Source: Opitutaceae bacterium (GTDB lineage: Bacteria > Verrucomicrobiota > Verrucomicrobiia > Opitutales > Opitutaceae). Taken from it: a stretch of DNA of 64,000 nt. The DNA lies in the NCBI GenBank assembly GCA_003151515.1, contig PLXS01000017.1, positions 1-64,000 on the forward strand, written 5' to 3'. Under the pieces are notes generated by a model. That model had not been told where the DNA came from and ran no database searches. It saw nothing but the letters and a program-made list of their open reading frames with translations. The position numbers and the translations under genes were made by a program. Of this stretch, positions 28,101 through 36,741 are shown piece after piece (position 1 is the stretch's first letter; every line of letters starts with the position of its first letter).

Positions 28101-28788
28101 GGTTGTTGTGGAAGAGGTAGTCCTTCTCCCCGTACGGGTTCCTGGCGATGTCCAGGAGGTTGGTGACGATGAAGACGTCGAGCCAGCCGTCCCGGTCGTA
28201 GTCGCAGAACGACGCCTGCACCGAGGCGTCCACGACGTCCAGGCCGTAGGCATGGGCCATCTCCTTGAAGGTGCCGTCGCCCTGGTTGATGAACAGGAGA
28301 TTCGGGGCATTGAAACGGCAGAGGTAGATGTCCAGGAGGCCGTCGTTGTTTATGTCGACGAAGGTCGCGCCGCCGTTCCAGGCGCCCTCGGTGCCGGTGA
28401 TGCCCGCCTTGTCCGTCACGTCCTCGAACTTGTAGCCGCCCAGGTTGCGGAAGAGCTGGCACTTGCCCGTCTTGTTGACGACGAAGATGTCGGGCCGGCC
28501 GTCGCCGTCGTAGTCGCCGATCGCGACGCCTGAGCCGATGGAGCCCACCTCGAACTCCTGGTACAGATCCCCCCACATCCTCGGGTCGTCGTAGGGGTTT
28601 TGGGCGCGAACGCCCGTGTCATCGGGCGAAAGCTTGACGAACATGGTCTTGCCCCGAGGGAACGGGCGGGGGGCCAGCGGCTTCCCTGTGATCGCGCCCG
28701 CGTCGCCCTGCGCGTGCGCCCCCGCGCAGGACCAAAGGATTCCCGCTGCGAAGACGATACGGGAGAGTTGCGCCCAAGCACCTCGCAT
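25189..28788 (-). CDS. CRTAC1-like FG-GAP repeat protein with ASPIC/UnbV-like segments
   Basis: GVAIGDYDGDGRPDIFVVNKTGKCQLFRNLGGYKFEDVTDKAGI...ATWWDYDNDGWPDLYVAND...NRYGVGSVVRVESDLGVQVRQLWLAHGYMSSSEPMLHFGLGKDTLIRRMTVTWPSGRVQVF. Confidence 0.92.
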   Translation of the reverse strand: MRGAWAQLSRIVFAAGILWSCAGAHAQGDAGAITGKPLAPRPFPRGKTMFVKLSPDDTGVRAQNPYDDPRMWGDLYQEFEVGSIGSGVAIGDYDGDGRPDIFVVNKTGKCQLFRNLGGYKFEDVTDKAGITGTEGAWNGGATFVDINNDGLLDIYLCRFNAPNLLFINQGDGTFKEMAHAYGLDVVDASVQASFCDYDRDGWLDVFIVTNLLDIARNPYGEKDYLFHNNRNGTFTDVTARVGISGVAQGHSATWWDYDNDGWPDLYVANDFGTPDKLYRNNRDGTFTDVIDSVVPHTSFSSMGSDTGDVMNDGRIDLLVADMARTTHQEDQRTEASSRSKTRDVPDGSPTAPKYQFSALFINTGTGRCLEAAKLAGIAATDWTWSVRFEDLDNDGRQDLFVTNGMNREQNNVDILNRQMSAETTAERARIMHDSPVLASTHLAFRNMGDLRFESVGAKWGLDQRGVSFGAATGDLSGDGNLDIVYSNYQGGVTILRNDCDSGHVVNVDLRGSASNRYGVGSVVRVESDLGVQVRQLWLAHGYMSSSEPMLHFGLGKDTLIRRMTVTWPSGRVQVFENLAVDMRYTVTEPPAGAAPPQAAVAPRHQFEEVGGAAGLALASREEIVDETNEQRLIPVRLNRRGPALAVGDVYGEGRDDVVVGGTTLDPLRILRQGPDGRFAAGDASAIAAPNGADDGPVLLFDATGNGTTDLLVTKGGNALPADAPEYQPRLYLNDGHGGFKPAPDGTLPPLPVSAGAVAAADFLHEGRLGLFIGGRVQNGQYPMAPRSALLANRGGRFEDVTDALAPGLRNVGMVTSALWTDVDGDGWPDLLVALEWGCVRYFHNNAGKGFEDWTERAGFAEAGTGWWTSIAAADLGGSGRMDYIVGNVGLNTQYRADTQHPALLYSGDFRGNGASELIEAYYEGDAVYPWRTRRDLDAVIPSILRKYPRNDLYARATLQEILGADRLAAASRFAATQFQSGVFRGQPDGTFRFEPLPRIAQVAPLQGMVAGDLLGDGRADVYAVQNSFAPIPPVGRFDGGLSQLLRGDGRGRLDPVAPAESNLVVPGDAKALVILDVGGAGWPSLAVTRNGSASLLFRNGGAPGRRPLKVVLRGGAGNPTAVGARVMAAFADGSSQTCEVHAGSGYYSQSTASCFFGYSESNPAISVSVRWPSGAVSASAVRRDDAVLALSPPPAGARP

Positions 28789-28915
28789 CGTCGGATTTCT
28801 TGCTTTCTCGACAGCGAACATGGAGTGGGCCATGGGACGAACCGCCATTGGGTTAGTCAAGGCAGGTTTGGGCGCCGCAGGCAATCGGGGCTGTTCTTGG
28901 CGCATTCTTGTTGGT

Positions 28916-31378
28916 ATGGGTTCGCGCGTGTCTGCGAAATCCGTGGCAAGCCAGACCGCACCCGTGAACAGCACGCGCCGGATTCCCGGCTGGGCGTGGG
29001 TCCTTGTCCCTATCCTGGCCGCGGCGTTCGCCATTGCGACAACGACCCTGCGCATCCAGCGGGTGCGTTACGTCTCCGGGCTCGCGGGATGGTCCGCGAC
29101 CGCATCACAGGGAGGATCGGCGGCCTCGCAGCCGCAGCTTGTCGTCCCGGGAAACCAGGACTCCAGTTTCGAGTGGCTTGACCAGACGCGCCTGATGCTC
29201 GTCACGGGCCAGCTCAGGATCCGCCACGTGGACTACGAGAACGCCCCTTTCGGGCACGACGTGCGCCATCCTTCGCCCTACCGCTGGTGGCTGGGCGCCC
29301 TCGCCTGGGCCTTCCACAAGGTCTCCGGTCAGCCGCTGGGCGCCTCGCTGGAGATGGCCTCCCTCCTTGCCGATCCGTTCCTCTACGCCCTCCTGCTTGC
29401 GGGCACGGCCGGGTTTGTCGCGTGGCGCTTTGGGCGCGCTGCGGCGGCGGTTGGCGCCGCGGCGCTGGCCGCACTGTACCCGCTGGCGGTCGATTTCTTG
29501 CCGGGGGCGCCCGACGACCAGGGACTCTGCCTGATGGCCGTTCTCTGGAGCATCCTGCCCATCCTCGCGGGACAGGCATCCAAGGCACACCGCAAGCACT
29601 GGTTCCTGGCGGCTGGCGTGGCCGGTGGCATCGGACTCTGGCTCGGGGTCGTCTCCCAGGTGCCCGTCATTGTCGGGATCGGATTGGGGGGCCTTCTTGC
29701 GGCGTGGGTTGCGCGCCGGGACGGGCTGCAGGACGGCCCGGACGTCCTGCCCTGGAAGACCTGGGCAGGCGGAGGCGCCGCCGTCACCCTTCTGGCATAC
29801 CTTTGCGAGTACTTTCCGTCGTACCTGGGCTCATGGGACGTGCGGGCAGTCCACCCGCTTGAGGGGATTGCCTGGCTTGGATGGGGCCAGCTTGTCGCGA
29901 CACTGGCCCTGCTCATCCAGGGAGGGCGCCCGGCCTCGCGGGCCCGCGAGGCCTCCCTTTCGCTCCTTGCCCTGGCGGCTATCGCCTCCCTTCCCGCGGC
30001 CGTATGGTTCACTCGCGCCAGGGGGTTCATATCCACCGACATATCAACGCTTAAGTTAACACGCCTTCCGGGCGGAGCAGCGTCCCAGAACCTGCTGACG
30101 CTCGTGATCCACGAGGGCTTCAGCCCGCTTGTCCTGGGCACCATCCTGCCGGCGCTCCTCGCGTTTCCCGCGATCTGGATTCTGATGCGCCGCGCCCCCG
30201 GCTCGGCCTCGCGCCGCGCCGTTGCCGTCGCCCTTGGCCCCGTGGTCGTCGCCCTTGGCATCGCCCTCTTCCGGCTCAGCTGGTGGAGCGTCTTCGACGC
30301 GGTCCTCGTGGGGCTGCTCGCGGCCGAGACCGCGGCGCTTCACGTCGGGGAGGCGCCCCGCCTGATGCGCAGCGCCTGGCTCGTCCTTCTCGCGGTGCTG
30401 CTCATCCCCGGGGCGTCGCAGGCGTGGCCGCGCGTCGGAACCGAGGACAAGAACGCCCTCCTGGAATCCGAGGTCATCGGGCTCATAGAGAGGGACCTCT
30501 CCCGATGGCTCGCGGGCCATGCGTCACCCGGGGGTGACATCGTCCTTGCGCCCCCAAAGGCGACGACCGCGCTCTATTACTATGGGGGGCTGCGGTGCCT
30601 GGCGACCCTTGACCTGGAGAACCAGGAGGGGATACAGGCGGCGGTGCGCATGGTGAGCGCCACCTCGTTCGACGAGGCGCTCGACCTATTCGGCAGGCGC
30701 AATGTCACCTGGGTGGTCATACCTTCATGGGACACCCAGCTGGACACGTTCGCGCAGCTCGGCCTAGGGCAAATCGAGAGGTCGTTTATCAACAGTCTCC
30801 ATCATTGGTCGCTGCCACCCTGGCTGCGGCCTGTGGCGTATCCGCTGCCGGCAATTGGGGGCTTCGAGGGGCAATCGGTGGTTATAATGAAAGTAACTGA
30901 AGATCAGGACGATGCACTTCTAATGAGCCGGATTGCGGAATACATGATCGAAACCGGCAACCTGGGCCTTGCCGGATCCGCGGGCAACGCCCTGCGCCGC
31001 TTCCAGGCGGACCTGGGCGCCCTCGTGGCCCGCGCCCAGGTCGCGGTCGCCCGCGGCGAGAACGACGAGTTCATGCGGGTGCTGGCCTCGCTCTTGTCCC
31101 GCCTGTCTGGCGAGGGGGAACGGGCGCTGCCCTGGGACCGCCGGGTCAGCCTGGCCGTGGTGCTTGCCCAAGGGCAGCACCTTGACCGCGCCCGCGACCA
31201 GCTCAGGAAATGCCTTGCCGAGGTGAATGAAGAGAAGCTCCGCTCCCTTACGACCGGGTCGCTTTACCACTTCGAGGTGCTGGAAAGAGTTCTGGGCATG
31301 GAGATTTCCGATCCGGCTCTGCGTCAACTCGCGTTAAATCTGCTGCCGCCGGAAATGGCGAAACGCTTCGAAAAATGA
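28916..31378 (+). CDS. polytopic membrane protein, STT3/AglB-like GT-C fold candidate
   Basis: N-terminal TM; IRHVDYENAPFGHDVRHPSPYRWWLGALAWAF (acidic loop-1 motif); LPGAPDDQGLCLMAVLWS at the position of the STT3 DHH-type motif; more than 10 hydrophobic segments, soluble C-terminus. Confidence 0.6.
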   Translation: MGSRVSAKSVASQTAPVNSTRRIPGWAWVLVPILAAAFAIATTTLRIQRVRYVSGLAGWSATASQGGSAASQPQLVVPGNQDSSFEWLDQTRLMLVTGQLRIRHVDYENAPFGHDVRHPSPYRWWLGALAWAFHKVSGQPLGASLEMASLLADPFLYALLLAGTAGFVAWRFGRAAAAVGAAALAALYPLAVDFLPGAPDDQGLCLMAVLWSILPILAGQASKAHRKHWFLAAGVAGGIGLWLGVVSQVPVIVGIGLGGLLAAWVARRDGLQDGPDVLPWKTWAGGGAAVTLLAYLCEYFPSYLGSWDVRAVHPLEGIAWLGWGQLVATLALLIQGGRPASRAREASLSLLALAAIASLPAAVWFTRARGFISTDISTLKLTRLPGGAASQNLLTLVIHEGFSPLVLGTILPALLAFPAIWILMRRAPGSASRRAVAVALGPVVVALGIALFRLSWWSVFDAVLVGLLAAETAALHVGEAPRLMRSAWLVLLAVLLIPGASQAWPRVGTEDKNALLESEVIGLIERDLSRWLAGHASPGGDIVLAPPKATTALYYYGGLRCLATLDLENQEGIQAAVRMVSATSFDEALDLFGRRNVTWVVIPSWDTQLDTFAQLGLGQIERSFINSLHHWSLPPWLRPVAYPLPAIGGFEGQSVVIMKVTEDQDDALLMSRIAEYMIETGNLGLAGSAGNALRRFQADLGALVARAQVAVARGENDEFMRVLASLLSRLSGEGERALPWDRRVSLAVVLAQGQHLDRARDQLRKCLAEVNEEKLRSLTTGSLYHFEVLERVLGMEISDPALRQLALNLLPPEMAKRFEK

Positions 31379-31780
31379 GCCTTTCGTGTTGCGGTTCCGG
31401 CCCCGGGTTCGAGCTGGTTTCGGGGTGCGCGACCGGGCCTAGAGATACCGCCGGGCGCGGGCTCTGGAAGCCATTCCGCCGTTGCGCCGGCGCCGCATCG
31501 GATTGGCCACCTAATTCCTCGTCTACCGAGCAAATTGCTATGACGCGGGAGTGTCACAAAGCGTTCATTAATGGCAAAGGAGCTTAATTCGCGTATAACA
31601 AAACTCATTCACATTCGCTAGCGTAGTAAGTATAACTCCGCCTGCTTTCACCACGCGTCGTCCCCAGGTTCACCCCTTGGGGCAGACTTTTCACCCCGTA
31701 AGACGGACAATTCGCCTACAAGCTAATAGTCCTTTCAGACCAAACCTGAATCGTAAGTAAGATCCTAAAAAAACATACAA

Positions 31781-34700
31781 ATGCCTGCTCTACGAAATCT
31801 GTTGCTGCGCGCGCTTACCATCGCGTCAGCACTTTGTTTTGCGGTTGTCCCGCGGATAGCGTTTGCCCAGGCGGCAGCGCCGGCCACGGACCAAACGACC
31901 ACTACCACGACGACGTCGACCGTGACGCCTACGACGACGGCCGGGAATGAGGAGGAGGCAGTCGTCCTCTCCCCCTTCGTCGTCGACGCAGCCGAGGAAA
32001 AAGGCAGTTACAAGGCCAACAGCACGTTGGCCGGCACGCGCGTGCGCACCGACCTGGGTGACGTCGCATCGGCGCTCTCCGTTGTCACCGCCCAATTCCT
32101 GCAGGACACCGGCGCGACCAACTCGCAGGACCTGCTGATCTACACCCCGAACACGGAAGTCGCGGGCCTGAACGGTAACTTCTCGGGACAGGCGGGCAAC
32201 GCCCAGTACAGCGAGAATCTCCTGACGCCCTCCACGACGACCCGCGTCCGCGGCCTGAGCGCGGCGGACAACACACGCGACTACTTCCTGACGGACATCC
32301 CGTGGGACAGCTTCAACGTCGGCCGCGTCGACCTGCAGCGCGGACCCAACTCGATCCTGTTCGGCGTCGGCAGCCCCGGTGGTATCATCAACAATGACGT
32401 CAACGACGCTGAGTTCACGAATGCGAACAACATCACGGACCGCTACGGCAGCTACAACTCGATCCGCAATTCCGCCGACTTCAATTACGTCCTGATACCG
32501 AATCAGCTGGCGATCCGCGTGTCCTGGGTGAACGACGAGGAGAAATACCAGGAGCGCTACACGTTCGACAACCAGACCCGCTACTTCGGCGCGGTCCGCT
32601 GGGATCCGAACCTGTTCGGCAAGGACAGCCACACGTCGATCCGGGCGAAGTTCGAGAAGGGCACGGTCTCCTCGAACAATCCGAGGACGCTGCCTCCGAT
32701 TGACGAGATCACGCCGTGGTTCGCATTCGGCAAGCCCCTCGACAACGAGTGGTCGCCCGGCTACGTGAACAATTCGACCACACAGAAGGCCATCCCGCTC
32801 CTCGGCATCGCCGACATCGGTGGATGGGCCCAGGGCCGCACCTACTGGCAGGACGTCTTGAGCTACTACAACGGCGTCCAGGGCGGCGCCAACATGAACG
32901 CCGGCAACACGCCGAGCTACGTCGAGTCGGGCATGATCAACAACACGGTCCTGAACGCGACCCAGATCGGCGTGAACCAGGGCACGGGCGTCGGCGACCT
33001 GCCGTTCTACCGCCCGATCGGCGTGCCGGACTACAACCTGTATGCTGTGAACGCCGGTGTCCCAGGCGGCTCGTACTACTCGGACAGGGTCCTCACGGAT
33101 CCGTCGATCTTCAACTACTTCGACTCGACCCTTGACGGACCGAACGAGCGCCAGTGGCAGGGCTGGACGGCGGCGAACTTCTCGGTTTCGCAGACGTTCT
33201 TCAACGACCGCCTCGGCTTCGAGCTCGTCTACGACCAGCAGCGCTACAACAACGGGCAGATCGGCAGCATGGGCGGCCCGAACTACGCGCTCACCGTCGA
33301 CGTGAACGAAACCTATGCGGACGGCTCGGCCAATCCGAACTTCGGGCGGCCCATGGTCGCCAACTCGGATGCCTACGGCAACAACTCGTCCGTGATCGAC
33401 CGCAACAGCCTGCGCTTCACGGCGACGGCTGAGCTGCGTACGTCGGACTTCGTGGACAAGAGCTCATGGCTCAACCGGATCTTCGGCCACCATGCGTTCA
33501 CGTTCCTGGACGAAGAGGACCATAGGAAGGAGCAGGACATTCAATGGTCGCAGTACGCGACAACGGCTGACTGGGAAACCCTGAACGATGTCCCGCTCTC
33601 AACCGCCATCACGAACAACCGCCAGTATGACTGGGCGGTTTACGTCGGCCCGAACCTGCTCGGCAACTCGTCGGCCTCCGGCCTCAACGCCAGCCCGATC
33701 AGCTTCATCCTGACGCCTGGCGCGCAGTCGATTGTCCGCAACTTCAACGCGACATGGAATAACCCGAACATCAGCCCGACGGCTCCGTACAACTACACCG
33801 ACCCGACGACCGCCACGCTCGACGTGAGCACGCAGGTCGCCAACCCTGCCAACTACGTTGGCTGGCAGAGCGTCCCGGTGCAGTGGTTGAACGCCAACAA
33901 CGCGGCGGACTTCCCGAGCCTCGTCACGGGTGGCCAGAAGACCTCCTACGTGGACGCCTCTCAGGGCTTCACATGGCAGGGCAGCATGCTTGACGACACA
34001 TTTGTGCCGACCTTCGGCTGGCGCAAGGATCACGTCGTCAACTACCAGACGCAGGCGCCCGAGGAGGCCTCCAATCCGTTCGTGGCGACGGACTACGGCC
34101 TAAATCCGAACACACGCCGCGAGGCGATCGGCGAGACGAAGGCCTACGGTGCAGTGTACCACTTCCCGAAGTTCCTGACGAGCTGGATAGGAGGCGGAAC
34201 GACATTCAGCCTGTTCTTCGACCATAATTCGAACTTCGAGGCGCAGGCGCCGCGCATCAGCCTGACGGGCACCACGCTGCCGAACCCGACCGGCAAGACC
34301 AAGGAGTACGGCTTCACCATCACGACCCTGAACGACAAGATCACGTTCAAGGTCGACTGGTACCGCACCCAGATCCAGAACGCCACGCTGGACGCCTCCA
34401 ACGACGGCGGCCTGGGCGGAAACGGCTACCAGATCTGGGCCCTCCCGGCCTGGGGCTATCAGTATGCGACGGATCTGCAGATGGGCATCAATGGTCAGGA
34501 CAATCCGAACAACTACTCGTACAACTGGAACTACGCCTGGCAGGACCAGCAGTCCGGCATCGCCGGCCACACTGGAAACACGCAGTACACGCAGAACCCG
34601 AACGACCCCGACGTGGCGCTTGAGCAGAGCATCATCCAAGGATGGCTCAACACGCCGATCCCGGCCGGATTCTTCGCGGCCTACGGCCTGCACCCGAACG

Positions 34701-35476
34701 AGATCAACCCGGCCCTCGCCAAGGCGTCCGGCCAGCTCGTCGACGGTATGGGCGGCCTGAGCCAGTACAATCCGAACACTGGGACTGGATCTGACCAGCC
34801 GGGTTCGCTCAACCCCGTTACCACGGTGGACACGCTCTCCCGGGGCGAGGAGTTTGAGCTCAGCGCCCAGCCGCTGCGCAACTGGAACATCACGGTCAAC
34901 TACTCGCGCACGTTCGCGACACACGATAACATCGATGCGCTCACGGTCGGCCTGATGAACCAGATCACCACCTGGTTTAACGGCCCGGCCGGCCAGCTTC
35001 GCCTGTGGGGCTCCGGCGGTTCGCCGATCGCCACGAACTGGGTCGACTACGTGTGGAACCCATACCTGGTCGAGGTCAACTCGTCCGGGCAGTCCGCTCC
35101 CGAGGTCTCCCCCTGGAGGCTCAACCTGATCACGACCTACACGTTTGACCGCGGCAAGCTGAAGGGCTACTTCATTGGCGGCGCGGTACGCATGGAGGCC
35201 GGCCGCATCGAGGGTTACCAATACGATCCGACGCTCGGCACGCTCGACGTGACCAAGCCTTGGAACGGCCCGAATGATGAACACTACGACCTGTGGTTTG
35301 GTTACTCGCGCAGGATCTTCGCAAACAAGATCAACTGGCGCATCCAGGCCAACATCCACAACGTGCTCAACAAGACGGAACTGGTTGCGGCACAGTACGA
35401 GCCTGACGGCAGTCTCGCCCTGGCCCGCATTCAGGACGGCATGAGCTGGCAGCTCACGAACTCGTTCGACTTCTGA
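31781..35476 (+). CDS. TonB-dependent receptor (large, verrucomicrobial type)
   Basis: VVLSPFVVDAAEEKGSYKANSTLAGTRVRTDLGDVASALSVVTAQFLQDTGATNSQDLLIYTPNTEV (plug), RVDLQRGPNSILFGVGSPGGIINN; ends SWQLTNSFDF. Confidence 0.93.
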   Translation: MPALRNLLLRALTIASALCFAVVPRIAFAQAAAPATDQTTTTTTTSTVTPTTTAGNEEEAVVLSPFVVDAAEEKGSYKANSTLAGTRVRTDLGDVASALSVVTAQFLQDTGATNSQDLLIYTPNTEVAGLNGNFSGQAGNAQYSENLLTPSTTTRVRGLSAADNTRDYFLTDIPWDSFNVGRVDLQRGPNSILFGVGSPGGIINNDVNDAEFTNANNITDRYGSYNSIRNSADFNYVLIPNQLAIRVSWVNDEEKYQERYTFDNQTRYFGAVRWDPNLFGKDSHTSIRAKFEKGTVSSNNPRTLPPIDEITPWFAFGKPLDNEWSPGYVNNSTTQKAIPLLGIADIGGWAQGRTYWQDVLSYYNGVQGGANMNAGNTPSYVESGMINNTVLNATQIGVNQGTGVGDLPFYRPIGVPDYNLYAVNAGVPGGSYYSDRVLTDPSIFNYFDSTLDGPNERQWQGWTAANFSVSQTFFNDRLGFELVYDQQRYNNGQIGSMGGPNYALTVDVNETYADGSANPNFGRPMVANSDAYGNNSSVIDRNSLRFTATAELRTSDFVDKSSWLNRIFGHHAFTFLDEEDHRKEQDIQWSQYATTADWETLNDVPLSTAITNNRQYDWAVYVGPNLLGNSSASGLNASPISFILTPGAQSIVRNFNATWNNPNISPTAPYNYTDPTTATLDVSTQVANPANYVGWQSVPVQWLNANNAADFPSLVTGGQKTSYVDASQGFTWQGSMLDDTFVPTFGWRKDHVVNYQTQAPEEASNPFVATDYGLNPNTRREAIGETKAYGAVYHFPKFLTSWIGGGTTFSLFFDHNSNFEAQAPRISLTGTTLPNPTGKTKEYGFTITTLNDKITFKVDWYRTQIQNATLDASNDGGLGGNGYQIWALPAWGYQYATDLQMGINGQDNPNNYSYNWNYAWQDQQSGIAGHTGNTQYTQNPNDPDVALEQSIIQGWLNTPIPAGFFAAYGLHPNEINPALAKASGQLVDGMGGLSQYNPNTGTGSDQPGSLNPVTTVDTLSRGEEFELSAQPLRNWNITVNYSRTFATHDNIDALTVGLMNQITTWFNGPAGQLRLWGSGGSPIATNWVDYVWNPYLVEVNSSGQSAPEVSPWRLNLITTYTFDRGKLKGYFIGGAVRMEAGRIEGYQYDPTLGTLDVTKPWNGPNDEHYDLWFGYSRRIFANKINWRIQANIHNVLNKTELVAAQYEPDGSLALARIQDGMSWQLTNSFDF

Positions 35477-35507
35477 GCTAGCCCAAGAAGCACACAGTCA
35501 CAATTCG

Positions 35508-35541
35508 AGGCCCGGCAGCCAAAAGCTGCCGGGCCTTTTTT
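35508..35541 (+). terminator. rho-independent terminator
   Basis: AGGCCCGGCAGC-CAAAA-GCTGCCGGGCCT-TTTTT, perfect 12-bp stem, 32 bp after TonB receptor stop. Confidence 0.95.
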
Positions 35542-35628
35542 GCGGTTTCAGAGAGCCCTGCGGCGCGGCCGCTTCCCCGGGCTTTTCGGTTTGAGGAGGG
35601 CGCCGCGTTCGGTTGCCCTAGGGCCACC

Positions 35629-36711
35629 ATGAAGCTTGAACTTCTCTGCGGCGCCCTTGCGGCCATGGCGGGACTGGGTGGTCGCGCCTGCGCGGCGGAG
35701 GCCCTGCCGCTTGTCGCGGCGGGCGATGACTCGGTGCGCTACGAGGGCCGGTATGCCCCGGGCCCTGGCGGGTCGGTGCGCCTCGGCTATCCGGGCGTCA
35801 CAGCGCACCTTCGGTTCCGCGGCAGGGCCCTTTCCCTGCACGCCCGGGCGTCGGCCGAGGTGTTCCTGGACGTCCTCGTGGACGCAGGGAAGCCGCGGCG
35901 GGTCCGTCTCGGGGCGGGCGAGGGCACCTGCGAGATCCTGCGCTCGCCCGAGGCGTCCGAGCACACGGTTGCGATTGTCCGGTGCAATGAGAGCTGGCAG
36001 GGCACGTGCGAGTACCTGGGATTCGTGCTCGACGCGGAGGGCAGGCTGCTTCCCGCGCCGGAGCCGCCGCAGCGCCGCCTCATGTTCATCGGCGATTCCG
36101 TCACGTGCGGCGAGCTGACGGCCTGGCTGCCCGGTGGTGACACCAAGGACAGGGCCAACGCGAACGCGCGCCTGTCCTACGGAATGATCCTTGCCCGCAG
36201 GCTCGGTGCACAGTGCCACCTCGTGAGCTACGGCGGGCGCGGGATCGTCCGGGACTGGCAGGGTATCCGGGACACGAGGAACGCTCCGCAGTTTTACGAG
36301 CTTGCCCTTCCCGACGATCCCTCGGCCGCGTGGCGGCATGCGGACTACGTGCCCGACGCGGTTGGGATCCAGCTCGGCACAAATGACTTCAGCCAGGGCA
36401 TACCCGACCAGAACGAGTTCGTGAACACCTACGTGGAATTCGTGCGCAAGGTGCGCCGCGACGCCCCGGGAGCGCTGATCTTCCTGATGGACTCGCCCAT
36501 ACTCGCGGACGATCCGGCGCGCGGGCCGCGGCGCTCGGCGCTGCACGCCTACCTGGCGCAGGTGGTCGAGCGGGCCGCCGACCCCAGGGTCGTCCTTGCC
36601 GGGTTGGGCCATTACCCGGGGGTTCCCGGAAACGGCCACCCGACAGGGGCCGAGCACGTCGCGATGGCGGACGAGCTCGAGCCCGTCCTTCGCAGGGCCC
36701 TGGGCCGGTAA
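35629..36711 (+). CDS. SGNH esterase, CE2-like (acetyl esterase), signal peptide
   Basis: Jelly-roll N-terminus (VRYEGRYAPGPGGSVRLGYPGVTAHLRFRG) plus RRLMFIGDSVTCGELTAW, SYGGRGI, GIQLGTNDFSQG, GVPGNGHPTGAEHVAMADEL. Confidence 0.85.
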   Translation: MKLELLCGALAAMAGLGGRACAAEALPLVAAGDDSVRYEGRYAPGPGGSVRLGYPGVTAHLRFRGRALSLHARASAEVFLDVLVDAGKPRRVRLGAGEGTCEILRSPEASEHTVAIVRCNESWQGTCEYLGFVLDAEGRLLPAPEPPQRRLMFIGDSVTCGELTAWLPGGDTKDRANANARLSYGMILARRLGAQCHLVSYGGRGIVRDWQGIRDTRNAPQFYELALPDDPSAAWRHADYVPDAVGIQLGTNDFSQGIPDQNEFVNTYVEFVRKVRRDAPGALIFLMDSPILADDPARGPRRSALHAYLAQVVERAADPRVVLAGLGHYPGVPGNGHPTGAEHVAMADELEPVLRRALGR

Positions 36712-36741
36712 GCCCAAGAGCTGCGCGGCCCCGCGAGTGGC

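Noticed and set aside
28616-28915. N-terminal extension of the STT3-like ORF upstream of 28916
   Set aside because: Runs antisense through the start of the CRTAC1-like gene; the TM-anchored start at MGSRVSAKS fits better.
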